A stretch of DNA of 64,000 nucleotides from DASCNA01 sp036011305 (GTDB lineage: Bacteria > Verrucomicrobiota > Lentisphaeria > Victivallales > GWF2-38-69): positions 1 through 64,000 of the forward strand of contig DASCNA010000022.1 in NCBI GenBank assembly GCA_036011305.1, in the 5' to 3' direction. The notes below the pieces were generated by a model. It saw only the letters and a program-made list of their open reading frames with translations, did no database searches and was not told the DNA's origin. Of this stretch, positions 52,082 to 62,275 are shown in pieces. Positions within the stretch are counted from its first letter, which is position 1, and every line of letters starts with the position of its first letter. The position numbers and the translations under genes are program-made.

Positions 52082-54622
52082 ATGGATTATAAATATATTA
52101 ACATTAATGGTTTATCCACTGCTTATACTGATAGAGGCGAAGGTCAGCCTATACTTCTTGTACATAGCTTTGGCTCTTTTTCCATTACATGGCAAAAACT
52201 TGTTAAGTTTCTGCCAGTTGAATTTAGAGTTATTACTTTAGATTTGAAAGGGCATGGATATTCTGAAAAAAAATGTGATTATCGCTTATCTCCATCTGAC
52301 CAGTCAATGATTTTATCTAAATTTATTGAAAGATTGGGTATTGAAAAAATAGTACTGATAGGACATGCATTTGGTGGAGCTGTTTGCCTATTTAGCTTAT
52401 TTGATGAATATATTAAGAAAAAAGTTAGTAATTTAATTCTGATAAACAGTTCCGGATTGTCAAAAACTGTTCCTGCATTTATTGAAGCTGTTTCGAAAGC
52501 TAAACTTGATAGTTCTTTATTTAAAATTATTAGTGAAGAAGTTATTGTCGAACAGGTAATGAAAAATGCTTTTTTTGACTTTAATAAATTTGATAAAAAT
52601 TCAATTAAACACTATGGAAATGTCCTCCGAATGGAAGGAGCTAAAAAGTGCTTAATTGCTGCCGCAAGACAAATAAAAATAAAAAATTACCAGTCTTTTA
52701 TAGAGAATATTAAAAGTATTGATATTCCATCTTTAGTAATATGGGGTAACAATGATCACTTGATTGATTTTGAATCTGCTTTAACTCTGAAGGATCTGCT
52801 TCATGCTGATTTAAGAGTCATTAATAGCTGTGGACATTTGCCTCATGAAGAAGCACCCCTGAAAACAGCTTCTTATATATGTGATTTTCTGGAAGCTCCT
52901 GTTAGGTTAAATAATATAATCAGTGAAACAAATCAACCTGATATTAATGGACAAACAAAGAAAAACATTATAGAAAACGAACAGCACTTAACACCAATAA
53001 ATAAATTTGTCAATAAACCGGTATATTACATGAACAAGGTTAAAATGACCAGACTTATTGATAAATGGACTTTTGGTAGTTTCCTAATAATAATTTTTAT
53101 CAAAACACTTCAGGTTTTGAAAGCTGCTGGCTTAAAAACTGAGGAAAACGGTTGGAGGAAAACTACTAGTATATTTTTGAGAAAAGAGCATTCTAAATTT
53201 GTTTTGGCGAGCTTTAGATTGAAATACTATAGAACAGATGAAATACCTGCAAATTTAACAATAGCAAAAAATATTCTTATTGAACAACTGAGGAAATTTC
53301 TTATAAAAACTCCTGAATGCCACTGGGCACTTGAATGGAGCCATTTTAGGGCTGTAAGAAAACAGGTATACTTTACAGATATTATGGAAGTTGAATTTGA
53401 CAAGAAAGGAAAACTCATCAGATTAGTTCCTTACTTTGACAAAAGTCGAGAAACTTTTACAAGATTAAAAACAGAAATTATAAATGAAATAATCCGTAAA
53501 TTTATTAATACTTATAATGAATATATTACTATAAATGATGCAAGAAGGCCATGGATAATATATAAAAAACTTCGCAATTGGATACGTTATAAATTTGGAA
53601 TTTCACATTCTGGGAAACATGAGCTTAGACATCTGCTTGATAGAATTTTAAATAGTACATTTATACAATTTGATACTTTCAGTGAAAAATATGAGAATAT
53701 GTCAGTGGCAAGGTTGGCTACTCCTAATATGAATAAATCAAAACATCCTGGCTTCGGATTGCTTAACATTGCTTGTAGATTTACACACTCATACGATGAA
53801 GCTGATTTATGGTTTCAATACCATCACGTACCAGTAGATGGTATGACTATGCAGGAAATGCTTCAAGCTTTAAAGGAGGAGTGGGGATCTGTTGGGAAAG
53901 TTCTTTATCCTGCACTTTCTAGTAATGCTGCAAAGCCTGAAATTTTTTATTGCGGAAAGAATATTTTCAGAGGAAGAATATATGCAAATTTTGAGAAATT
54001 CATTAAAATAAGAAAATATTTAAATAAAAATTATTATGCTGAGATGGCAGGTCCGGCGACATTTTTGAGCATGTTGGCCTGGGGAGTTTCACACACAGAG
54101 TACTTCAATGACTGCAAATTTACAATTCCATTCAATGTTTCAGAGGTAATGAACTATACAAATCATGAAAGAAGTTTAAGCTTGATTTTTATTCGACCGG
54201 GTAATTTTTTTGACAGAAGAAATAAACTTGCAGGATTTTTGGCTTATCAGAGAGAGTTTAATAGGCGCCTCTTTAGCACTAAACTTGGTAAGAGCGAAAG
54301 CCATGAATTGCTTGAACTTTACGCATTGGCACATCCAATATTTTTCTATTTTGCCAGATATTTAATGCCAAAGGCTATGGGGGATGTAGTTGGGACTGCC
54401 GGTATGACTATGTTAAAAGATGCAGAAATGTTTGTCAGTCCGTTGACAGATATTCAACAGAAAGGATTTATTGCTTTTGGCAATCTAAAAACATCTACTG
54501 AAGACGGTTCTACTGCTGGGGCAGTAAGTTTCTGCGGTTCAAAACTGCATGTGAAAGAATATATGAAAGCAGTTGATAATCTATCTAAAAACTATGATAA
54601 GTTTCTTGATTTAGAAATTTAA
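52082..54622 (+). CDS. Serine-less alpha/beta-hydrolase fused to HHxxxDG acyltransferase
   Basis: An 846-residue two-part protein. Residues 1 to about 270 form an alpha/beta-hydrolase: PILLVHSFGSF, LDLKGHGYSE, the nucleophile elbow GHAFGG and terminal GHLPHEEAP. The elbow Ser is Ala (A96, codon GCA), so this half lacks the standard nucleophile. Residues about 310-840 look like the CAT/condensation/WES-type acyltransferase superfamily, with FQYHHVPVDGMTMQEML supplying the catalytic HHxxxDG (H581, H582, D586, G587). The hydrolase half may be a scaffold or binding module. No signal peptide is visible. Gene neighbours give no pathway. The substrate is unknown, and an esterification or amide-forming acyl transfer is inferred from the motif only. 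Confidence 0.75.
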   Translation: MDYKYININGLSTAYTDRGEGQPILLVHSFGSFSITWQKLVKFLPVEFRVITLDLKGHGYSEKKCDYRLSPSDQSMILSKFIERLGIEKIVLIGHAFGGAVCLFSLFDEYIKKKVSNLILINSSGLSKTVPAFIEAVSKAKLDSSLFKIISEEVIVEQVMKNAFFDFNKFDKNSIKHYGNVLRMEGAKKCLIAAARQIKIKNYQSFIENIKSIDIPSLVIWGNNDHLIDFESALTLKDLLHADLRVINSCGHLPHEEAPLKTASYICDFLEAPVRLNNIISETNQPDINGQTKKNIIENEQHLTPINKFVNKPVYYMNKVKMTRLIDKWTFGSFLIIIFIKTLQVLKAAGLKTEENGWRKTTSIFLRKEHSKFVLASFRLKYYRTDEIPANLTIAKNILIEQLRKFLIKTPECHWALEWSHFRAVRKQVYFTDIMEVEFDKKGKLIRLVPYFDKSRETFTRLKTEIINEIIRKFINTYNEYITINDARRPWIIYKKLRNWIRYKFGISHSGKHELRHLLDRILNSTFIQFDTFSEKYENMSVARLATPNMNKSKHPGFGLLNIACRFTHSYDEADLWFQYHHVPVDGMTMQEMLQALKEEWGSVGKVLYPALSSNAAKPEIFYCGKNIFRGRIYANFEKFIKIRKYLNKNYYAEMAGPATFLSMLAWGVSHTEYFNDCKFTIPFNVSEVMNYTNHERSLSLIFIRPGNFFDRRNKLAGFLAYQREFNRRLFSTKLGKSESHELLELYALAHPIFFYFARYLMPKAMGDVVGTAGMTMLKDAEMFVSPLTDIQQKGFIAFGNLKTSTEDGSTAGAVSFCGSKLHVKEYMKAVDNLSKNYDKFLDLEI

Positions 54623-54636
54623 AGTATTTTTAGTAT

Positions 54637-54665
54637 CATGAAACTTATTATCTGACTGTTTCATG
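54637..54665. terminator. Hairpin between convergent genes
   Basis: An 8-bp inverted repeat (CATGAAAC / GTTTCATG) with a 13-nt loop lies between the convergent fusion gene and rhaD. There is no clear T-run, so the terminator call is tentative. Confidence 0.4.
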
Positions 54666-54671
54666 CCCTTA

Positions 54672-55514
54672 CTACCAGGTTTTAATAACTTCACCTACAT
54701 CCAGTGCTGGTTGATAAAGATCAACACCTGAAAGTTTTGCCTGCTCTATTATATTTTCAGCTTTAATGTAATTTACAACCTTTTTAGACGAGCTCAAAAT
54801 TTTTATTAATATTTCAGCCGCTTTTTCAGCCGCTTCAATCGTACCAAATGCCTGATCTATATTTCTTCCAGCAGCAAAAACACCGTGATTAGCCCATAAT
54901 ACTATAGGATGAATTCTCATCAGTTCTGCCGTTGCATTACCTATTTCATCTGAACCAATTAACATCCAGGGAAGATATCCTATGCCTTGATAAAGGTATA
55001 TTGATGCCTCAGAAAGTACTTCCCATATTGCTCTGGTTAAAGTAGCCGTATCTAATTTAGCAATTGATGACAATGCGATTAAATTGGAGGTGTGGCAGTG
55101 AATTATTGCTCTATCATTCTTCTTTGTTATTTCCTGTCTTAATAAATGACTGTCCAAATGCGACGTAAGATCTCTAGTTGGTTCACAACCATCTGAGAAT
55201 CCCCATAATAGATGACATTGTTTTCCATCCTGGCTAATTCGTATCAGGCCTAGTGATTCTTCAGGATTAGCAACAATATTTTTGAAGTATTTGCCCTTGC
55301 CTGTAATCATAAAGTTTTGATGGGCCAACTTTGGGATTGGAGTATCCAAATCAAATGATCTGATATATTCTCCAAAATCTATATATAGGGACAGTTCATC
55401 ATTGTCGATTCTTAAACTGATATTCCCTCCGTTTTTTTCATTCCAGCCTTTTAACCACATAGCTTCAGTAGTTCTTACCATATTTTCTATAGGAGGTAAA
55501 CTTAATATATTCAT
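54672..55514 (-). CDS. rhaD: Rhamnulose-1-phosphate aldolase
   Basis: A 280-residue class II aldolase cleaving L-rhamnulose 1-phosphate to DHAP and L-lactaldehyde. The family signature GWNEKNGGNISLRI, the zinc ligands HCHTSN (His-x-His) and WANHGVFAAG, and overall length (E. coli RhaD has 274) support the call. AAAGGA precedes the ATG. No rhaA, rhaB or rhamnose transporter is in the window, so the rest of the pathway must be elsewhere. Confidence 0.93.
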   Translation of the reverse strand: MNILSLPPIENMVRTTEAMWLKGWNEKNGGNISLRIDNDELSLYIDFGEYIRSFDLDTPIPKLAHQNFMITGKGKYFKNIVANPEESLGLIRISQDGKQCHLLWGFSDGCEPTRDLTSHLDSHLLRQEITKKNDRAIIHCHTSNLIALSSIAKLDTATLTRAIWEVLSEASIYLYQGIGYLPWMLIGSDEIGNATAELMRIHPIVLWANHGVFAAGRNIDQAFGTIEAAEKAAEILIKILSSSKKVVNYIKAENIIEQAKLSGVDLYQPALDVGEVIKTW

Positions 55515-55744
55515 CTTATGATCCTTTCTTACAAACCACTAGTTCTTAATAGTAATTTTAAAATTTTTGATTAAATATGCAATACCATAATACTTACAAA
55601 TCAAAAATAGAATATTATGAATTAATTACTTTGTAGTTATTTATAATCTGAATATTCTGATAATAGTTGAATCATATATGAATACGATATAAGTTATAAC
55701 TGCTTTAATCTTATAATTTTATTTTAATTAAAAGGGATATTTTT

Positions 55745-57208
55745 ATGAAAAACTTAAAAGATGGTGAAAAGCTTAATCCAAAACTTTTATGGAAAAATTT
55801 TGATAGTATTTTAGGAATTCCCCACCCTTCAAAATTTGAAACAGAATTGGCTGAGTTTATATATCAGTTTGGTTTGAATTTAGGTTTAGAAACTATAAAA
55901 GATAATATCGGAAATATAATTATAAGGAAACCTGCAAGTTCACCTGAGTTTGCCGATAAAAAAATGGTAACAATTCAATCTCATATTGATATGGTTCCTC
56001 AGAAAGCAGAAGGTTTAAATCACGTATTTGAAAAAGATCCTATTAAAGCATTTGTTGATGGAAACTATGTTAAGGCTGATGGTACAACTTTAGGTTCAGA
56101 TAATGGTATTGGTGTTGCAGCTATGATGGCTGTACTGGAATCTAATGATATCGACCACGGTCCTATAGAAACTTTTTTCACAGTGGATGAAGAGACAGGT
56201 ATGACTGGGGTTGAGTATTTAAAAAATGATACATTAAATGGAAGTATTCTGGTAAATCTTGATTCAGAAGAAGAAGGTGAAATCTGTATAGGCTGTGCAG
56301 GAGGTGTTGATACTGAAATTAAATTTGATTATGAACAGGAAGGTCTTATAGATGACACTGTTGCATATACACTTACGGTTGAAGGAATGAAAGGTGGACA
56401 TTCAGGCTGTAACATTAATGAAGGCAGAGGAAATGCTGTAAAATTGATGAGTAGATATTTATGGAACGTTAGAGATCAGTTTGAATTTGATATTTCTGAA
56501 ATAAATGGTGGAACCTTGAGAAATGTTATTCCATCAAAATGTGAAGTCATTATTATTATTCCTAAGAATGAAAAAGATAAGCTTTTTGAAAGTATAAAAA
56601 GTTTTCTAGCTGTTGTTAAAGAGGAATATCGTTTTGCAGAGCCTGATTTAAACCTGTCAGCTACAGAAACAGAGCTTCCTGGGAGTTGCATCGATAGACT
56701 GTTGGTAGATGATATAGTCAATGCTATTTATGCTTGCCCTAATGGTGTATTGAGAATGGATGATAACATTGCAGGTCTAGTTGAAACTTCATCTAATTTA
56801 GGGGTTATTACTACAAAACAGAACGTTATAACAATATTGACTTTACAAAGAAGCTCTGTTAATTCCTGTAGAGATGCAGCTGCTAATTCAGTTCAGTCAA
56901 TATTTGAACTTGCAGGTGCTGACGAAATTACTCAGTCTGGAGATTATCCTGGATGGATACCTGATGTAAGTTCTCCTGTTTTAGTTACAGTTAAAGATAC
57001 ATATAAAGAAATATTTGGTAAAGAACCTATTGTAATGGCAATACATGCAGGTTTAGAGTGTGCATTAATCGGGGAGAAATATCCTGAAATGGATATGATA
57101 TCTTTTGGCCCGACTATTTTAGACGCTCATTCTATCAATGAAAGAGTAGAGATTGAATCTAATGAAAAATTTTGGGATCTTCTGCTTGGTGTACTAAAAA
57201 ATATATAA
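55745..57208 (+). CDS. pepD: Aminoacyl-histidine dipeptidase
   Basis: A 487-residue M20-family metallopeptidase acting on dipeptides such as beta-Ala-His or X-His. Metal ligands appear in IQSHIDMVPQK (His), LGSDNGIGVAAMMA (Asp) and FFTVDEETGMTGV (Glu pair), with a late HAGLECALIGE providing the final ligands. The lid domain contains GGHSGCNINEGRGNA. Length matches PepD. AAAAGGGAT precedes the ATG. It is monocistronic with a strong terminator. The lack of a signal peptide indicates a cytoplasmic enzyme. Confidence 0.94.
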   Translation: MKNLKDGEKLNPKLLWKNFDSILGIPHPSKFETELAEFIYQFGLNLGLETIKDNIGNIIIRKPASSPEFADKKMVTIQSHIDMVPQKAEGLNHVFEKDPIKAFVDGNYVKADGTTLGSDNGIGVAAMMAVLESNDIDHGPIETFFTVDEETGMTGVEYLKNDTLNGSILVNLDSEEEGEICIGCAGGVDTEIKFDYEQEGLIDDTVAYTLTVEGMKGGHSGCNINEGRGNAVKLMSRYLWNVRDQFEFDISEINGGTLRNVIPSKCEVIIIIPKNEKDKLFESIKSFLAVVKEEYRFAEPDLNLSATETELPGSCIDRLLVDDIVNAIYACPNGVLRMDDNIAGLVETSSNLGVITTKQNVITILTLQRSSVNSCRDAAANSVQSIFELAGADEITQSGDYPGWIPDVSSPVLVTVKDTYKEIFGKEPIVMAIHAGLECALIGEKYPEMDMISFGPTILDAHSINERVEIESNEKFWDLLLGVLKNI

Positions 57209-57230
57209 TTTATTTTATACATTGATATTT

Positions 57231-57261
57231 AAGGCTATTCAAAATGAATAGCCTTTTTTTA
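57231..57261 (+). terminator. Terminator of pepD
   Basis: An 11-bp perfect stem (AAGGCTATTCA / TGAATAGCCTT) with a 3-nt loop is followed by seven T, 22 nt after the pepD stop and between convergent genes. Confidence 0.92.
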
Positions 57262-57287
57262 TTCTTTAAAATAATTCTACTATAATT

Positions 57288-60008
57288 TTATAACCAGGAT
57301 TTAAATCGTTTGATATATATTGTTTTGCAAATTTGAGTTAAAATACAGTAGGCTAACAGAATCCCTACAAGCCATGGAAAGTATCCCAAAGGCAAAGGAA
57401 CGAGACCTAAGCCTCCACCAAGAGATGTATATGGAATAACAATACCGATTGCCATGACAAATGCCGTCAGAGATATTACAGGAAATGCTGCTGAACTCTG
57501 TATAAAAGGTATTTTTTCTGTTCTTATCATGTGGACAATAAGTGTTTGAGTTAATAACCCTACAACAAACCAGCCGGTTTGGAACAATGACTGTTTAGTG
57601 TCACAGTTTGCTTTAAACACGAACCACATAACGAGAAATGTGACAATATCAAAAATTGAACTTATAGGACCGATAAATATCATGAATTTAGCAATTGAGT
57701 CTGTAGTCCATTTTCTTGGTATAGATATAAAATCTCTATCCATCTTATCCCACGGTATAGAAATCTGAGAAATATCATATAATAAATTTTGAATTAATAG
57801 CTGTGCTGGAAGCATCGGTAGGAATGGGAGAAATGCACTTGCAATTAAAATACTGAAAACATTCCCAAAGTTTGAACTGGAAGTCATTTTAATATATTTA
57901 ATGATATTTCCAAAAGTAATTCTTCCTTCAATAACTCCTTGCTCTAGAATTAGTAAACTTTTTTCCAATAATATTATATCTGCGGCTTCTTTTGCCAGAT
58001 CTACTCCAGTATCAACTGAAATACCTACATCAGACTCTCTGAGTGCGAGAGCATCATTAATGCCGTCACCCATAAAACCTACAATATGCTTATTTCCTTG
58101 AAGTATATTTACTATTTTTGCTTTATGCATAGGAGAAAGTTTCGCGAAGATAGTAGTTTCTTCAACTATTTTAGAAAGTTCTTTGTCAGACATTCTATCT
58201 ACTTCAGGACCTGTAACAATATTACCAACTGGAAGATTTACATCCTTGCATATTTTTCTGGCGACAAGTGCATTATCGCCGGTAAGTACTTTTACAGCAA
58301 TTCCTTGTTTTTGCAGAAGTGAAAGTGCCTCAGAAGTTGTTTCTTTAGGAGGATCAAGGAAAGCTATATATCCTGAGAATATAAGTTCCTGTTCATCCTT
58401 AACTGAAAATTTATCTTCTTCCCAATCATCAATAATTTTATAAGCTACGGCAACTACACGTAATCCATCCTCGGAAAGTTTATCTTTAAGTGCAATGATA
58501 TCAGCATAATTTTCTTTATTAAGCGGTTTATAAATTCCAGCTTTTTCTTCAAGGCTTACACAATTCTCAAGGATTTCCTCTACTGCACCTTTGCAATAGA
58601 AAATTCGTTTTTTATCAGTAGTTCTTTCGAGAATGACAGACATTCGTCTTCTGACAAAATCAAAAGGTATTTCATCTATCAACTTATAATTGCTTGCGAT
58701 AGGTTTTATCTCTTTTTCTTCAGCTTTAGATATAACAGCCTTGTCAAGGAGGTTGTTTAAACCTGTTTGGAAATAACTGTTCAGAAAAGCCTGACGGAGT
58801 ATTCTATCTGATTCCTCTCCGTGGGAATCGAGGTGTTTGATTAAAACAACTTTGTCCTGTGTTAAAGTTCCAGTTTTATCTGTACATAGAACGTCGATTG
58901 CTCCAAAGTTCTGTATTGCATTTAAATGTTTTACAATTGCCCTTTTTTTTGCCATGGCGATTGCACCTCGGGCGAGGTTGGTATTAACAATCATAGGGAG
59001 CATTTCAGGCGTTAAGCCTACAGCTACAGAAATGCTGAAAAGAAATGCGTCTGTCCAGTCACCTTTCAATAATCCATTAACCAGGAAAACTATAGGGACC
59101 ATGACAATCATAAATTTAACCAATAGTTTACTTACTTTATCCACACCTTGATCAAATGCAGTTTCAGGTCTTTTACCCAATAGCTTTGTAGCCATTGAAC
59201 CAAAATAAGTGTTATTACCTGTTGCAAGCATTACTGCCCTGGCGGTTCCACTGACAATACTGCTACCCATAAAACATATTGAAGGCTGATCTAAAGAGAA
59301 GAATTTTTTATTATCTGATCTCTGTTCATTAAACTTAATTCTTCTATCTTTATCTGAATAGTTCTCAATGGGATTTGATGCCTGTAATTTTTTAAAACTT
59401 TCATGTTTTTCTACAGGTATTGCTTCTCCTGTTAATGCTGATTGACTGACGAACAGGTCTTTTGCGTCTATTAACCTGACATCGCCCGGTACCATGTCTC
59501 CAGCTGAAAGATGAATTATGTCTCCTGGTACCAGTTCTTCCATAGGTAATTCAAATTGAGAAAAAACTTTTTTATTGTCTTTAGTTAACTGCCTATTGAC
59601 CGTTGCAGTATTATGAACCATTTTCTTGAGTGACTCTGCTTCTAGCAATGCCTTTAATTCCTGCCAAAATCTTAACAGCGTGCTGATAGAAACCATGATA
59701 GCCATTACTGTTACTGTTTCCATGTCAGCAGTCATATAGGAAATTATCATCAGCAGGATTAAAATAATATTGAAAGGTGTTTTGAATGACAACCATAAAA
59801 CAGAATACCATGGGGGAGGTTTTTGTGCTTCTATTTTATTTGAACCGTATTTATCCTGCCTTGTTTCGACTTCTTCTTCGTTGAGCCCTCTTCTTGTAGT
59901 ATCTAATTTCTGAAGAACTTTATTTGCATTAATTATAGAAAAATATTGTAGGTCTCTTTGTATTTTCTCTATCTGTAAATCTGTATCTACTTGATTTTTT
60001 TTTCTCAT
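57288..60008 (-). CDS. mgtA: Magnesium-translocating P-type ATPase (MgtA/MgtB)
   Basis: A 906-residue P3B-type ATPase importing Mg2+. Phosphorylation motif DKTGTLTQDK, the TGES-like SALTGEAIPVEK, the KGAVEEI nucleotide-domain motif and FMGDGINDALALRESDVGISV are all present, with about ten transmembrane helices. The C-terminal DNLLYDISQISIPWDKMD region (here NLLYDISQISIPWDKMD) is typical of MgtA. No Mg2+ riboswitch is recognisable in the 230 nt upstream. It is divergent from the trkH-trkA unit. Confidence 0.94.
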   Translation of the reverse strand: MRKKNQVDTDLQIEKIQRDLQYFSIINANKVLQKLDTTRRGLNEEEVETRQDKYGSNKIEAQKPPPWYSVLWLSFKTPFNIILILLMIISYMTADMETVTVMAIMVSISTLLRFWQELKALLEAESLKKMVHNTATVNRQLTKDNKKVFSQFELPMEELVPGDIIHLSAGDMVPGDVRLIDAKDLFVSQSALTGEAIPVEKHESFKKLQASNPIENYSDKDRRIKFNEQRSDNKKFFSLDQPSICFMGSSIVSGTARAVMLATGNNTYFGSMATKLLGKRPETAFDQGVDKVSKLLVKFMIVMVPIVFLVNGLLKGDWTDAFLFSISVAVGLTPEMLPMIVNTNLARGAIAMAKKRAIVKHLNAIQNFGAIDVLCTDKTGTLTQDKVVLIKHLDSHGEESDRILRQAFLNSYFQTGLNNLLDKAVISKAEEKEIKPIASNYKLIDEIPFDFVRRRMSVILERTTDKKRIFYCKGAVEEILENCVSLEEKAGIYKPLNKENYADIIALKDKLSEDGLRVVAVAYKIIDDWEEDKFSVKDEQELIFSGYIAFLDPPKETTSEALSLLQKQGIAVKVLTGDNALVARKICKDVNLPVGNIVTGPEVDRMSDKELSKIVEETTIFAKLSPMHKAKIVNILQGNKHIVGFMGDGINDALALRESDVGISVDTGVDLAKEAADIILLEKSLLILEQGVIEGRITFGNIIKYIKMTSSSNFGNVFSILIASAFLPFLPMLPAQLLIQNLLYDISQISIPWDKMDRDFISIPRKWTTDSIAKFMIFIGPISSIFDIVTFLVMWFVFKANCDTKQSLFQTGWFVVGLLTQTLIVHMIRTEKIPFIQSSAAFPVISLTAFVMAIGIVIPYTSLGGGLGLVPLPLGYFPWLVGILLAYCILTQICKTIYIKRFKSWL

Positions 60009-60114
60009 TCGTGTTTTCTCTGTTTATATACTTATTCTGAAATGTATTTACTGATTTTTATGGCTGAAATATTAATGGTATTTCTGAATAAACCTATTAT
60101 ATATTTTAGGGGCA

Positions 60115-60132
60115 ATAGCTATAATTAGCTAT
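60115..60132. repeat. 18-bp dyad in the mgtA/trkH intergenic region
   Basis: The perfect inverted repeat ATAGCTA-TAAT-TAGCTAT has 7-bp arms. It lies about midway between the divergent mgtA and trkH start codons, where an operator would act on both. No regulator is identified. Confidence 0.4.
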
Positions 60133-60239
60133 GTAATAAAAGGTAAAATAATACTAAGTTATAATTATTAAACCACTAATATATAATATATAAGTTTTAA
60201 ATTAAGGCTGTATTTTTTTCTTTCAATTAGAAAATATAT

Positions 60240-61583
60240 ATGAAAAAAGTAGATATAATCTCGAGTAGAAATCCAGCTCATCTATTAGCTCTTTCTTTTT
60301 TATGCATCATTGTGCTGGGAGCTGCAGCTCTGCAGTTTCCAATGGCCACTTATGGAGATATAGCTTTAGTTGACTCTTTTTTTATTTCGGTTTCTGCAGT
60401 ATGCGTTACAGGTCTTGCCAGTGTCGATGTTGCTACGACCTTTACTTTTTTCGGACAGGTTATAATTATTATATTAATACAATTGGGTGGACTTGGGATA
60501 ATGACTTTTGCAGCCATTATTATCTGGGTTATGAGACAGAGAGTTTCTTTGAATGAGAGAGTGCTGCTGGAGTATGCTTTTTTAGGTTCTGAAAAAAATT
60601 TACAGCTTAAAGATTTTGTGTTTTTTATTTTAAAATACACATTTATAGTTGAGCTGCTAGGAATGATAGGATTTTATTACTCTTTCGACCACCTTGAATT
60701 TAGCGATAGAATATTTCAATCAGTATTTCAGGGAATTTCTGCTTTTTGTAATGCCGGATTTTCATTAAACTCCACCAATATGGTAATGTTTAGGAACTCT
60801 TATTCAGCTAATTTAGTGACTATGGGACTGATTATCTTCGGAGGTATTGGTTTTATCGTTGTTTTTGAAATTAGAAATAAAATTGGATATTTACTTAAAA
60901 ATAGGAAAAGTAGATATCGTGTAAGTATGTTTACACTTCATACTTGGACTGTTTTGAATGTAACTGTTTTTTTGATTTTATTAGGGGGAATATCAATTTT
61001 CTTTTTTGAAAGAATCTCAAATAATTCAAGCATAACAATTCTGGAATCTTTTTTTCAATCTGTAAGCTGTAGAACAGCAGGCTTCAATACTGTCGATATT
61101 GGAACTTTGCACAGCAGTACACTGCTGATAATGATTTTTTTAATGTTTGTCGGTGGATCTCCTGGTTCTACTGCTGGCGGAATTAAAACTACTACATTTG
61201 GTGTTTTGCTTTTTATTGTTTTCATGGGGAGAAATAATTTTGAAGATGTTACTGCAAGAAATAGAACAATACCTAAAAGTATAGTCTATCAGGCTTTAGT
61301 CATATTTTTATTTTCAAGTTTTGTCATTTTTATTGCAACTATGTTTTTATGTGTTTTTCAAAATAATTTTGAATTTGTAAGGCTTTTTTATGAAGTCGTT
61401 TCTGCATTCGGTACTGTCGGGCTCAGTACCGGAATAACACAATCACTTTTTGCAAGTTCTAAATGGGTTTTGATGATCGTAATGTTTACAGGGAGAATAG
61501 GTTCTATAACAATTTTCTCTATGTTTGCTAATAGAGAACCTTTGAATATTAAAAAAGCTGAAGAAAGGTTAATTGTTGGGTAA
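60240..61583 (+). CDS. K+ transporter, TrkH/KtrB family
   Basis: A 447-residue membrane subunit of a Trk/Ktr potassium uptake system. The four pore-loop selectivity regions are visible as VCVTGLASVD, SAFCNAGFSLN, SCRTAGFNTVD and SAFGTVGLSTG, each with the essential Gly. LMFVGGSPGSTAGGIKTTT is the conserved intramembrane loop. Length is nearer to KtrB than to the longer TrkH. It is followed 5 nt later by the RCK regulator gene. Confidence 0.94.
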   Translation: MKKVDIISSRNPAHLLALSFLCIIVLGAAALQFPMATYGDIALVDSFFISVSAVCVTGLASVDVATTFTFFGQVIIIILIQLGGLGIMTFAAIIIWVMRQRVSLNERVLLEYAFLGSEKNLQLKDFVFFILKYTFIVELLGMIGFYYSFDHLEFSDRIFQSVFQGISAFCNAGFSLNSTNMVMFRNSYSANLVTMGLIIFGGIGFIVVFEIRNKIGYLLKNRKSRYRVSMFTLHTWTVLNVTVFLILLGGISIFFFERISNNSSITILESFFQSVSCRTAGFNTVDIGTLHSSTLLIMIFLMFVGGSPGSTAGGIKTTTFGVLLFIVFMGRNNFEDVTARNRTIPKSIVYQALVIFLFSSFVIFIATMFLCVFQNNFEFVRLFYEVVSAFGTVGLSTGITQSLFASSKWVLMIVMFTGRIGSITIFSMFANREPLNIKKAEERLIVG

Positions 61584-61588
61584 TTTTT

Positions 61589-62260
61589 ATGAGTGATAGA
61601 AAAACTGGTGTGGTTATTGGATTGGGCGAATTTGGGTCGCATATTGCAACCACTTTATCAAGTGAAGGTTGTGAGGTAATAGCTATTGATATTAGCGAAA
61701 AACGAATTAATAATATTAAGGATTTTGTAATGCAGGCTGTAGTGGCAGATGCATCCCAGGTTAAGTCAATTGAACAGGTAATTCCAACTGACATTGATTT
61801 TATAGTACTTGCCATTGGTAATATTGAAAAAAGCATGATTGCCACTTTGTATTTGAAGGATTATGGTTTCAATAAATTATATGTCAAAGCTGTAACTGAT
61901 GAACACGAAAAAATACTAAAATTACTTGGAGTCGAACATATTATATTTCCTGAAAGAGATATTGCCAAGCGTATTGCAACTAGATTGGTTTCAAGCAACC
62001 TTCTCGATTATTTGCCTTTAAGTGATGACTATTCAATAGCTGAAGTTAAACCACTTGATAAAATGCAGGGAGTAAATTTGAAGGATTTAGCATTTCGAAG
62101 GAAATATAATCTCTCAATTATTGCGGTAAAAAGATTAGATGCAAGAAAACTGATTTTTACCCCTGGTCCATTTTATGTAATAGCGAAAGGTGATATACTT
62201 ACGGTATTAGGTAAAAAACAAAACATTGAAACCTATAATGACTTAATAAAAGAAAAATAA
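61589..62260 (+). CDS. K+ uptake regulatory subunit, KtrA/TrkA family
   Basis: A 223-residue RCK protein that gates the TrkH/KtrB partner. Residues 1-140 form the nucleotide-binding TrkA-N domain (GVVIGLGEFGSHIATTLSSEG and the acidic end of strand beta2, VIAIDISEKR). Residues about 145-220 form the TrkA-C domain. A single RCK unit fits KtrA rather than two-unit TrkA. In many bacteria c-di-AMP binds the C-terminal domain, and cdaA is encoded in this window. Confidence 0.93.
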   Translation: MSDRKTGVVIGLGEFGSHIATTLSSEGCEVIAIDISEKRINNIKDFVMQAVVADASQVKSIEQVIPTDIDFIVLAIGNIEKSMIATLYLKDYGFNKLYVKAVTDEHEKILKLLGVEHIIFPERDIAKRIATRLVSSNLLDYLPLSDDYSIAEVKPLDKMQGVNLKDLAFRRKYNLSIIAVKRLDARKLIFTPGPFYVIAKGDILTVLGKKQNIETYNDLIKEK

Positions 62261-62275
62261 ATATTAGGTATTTAA

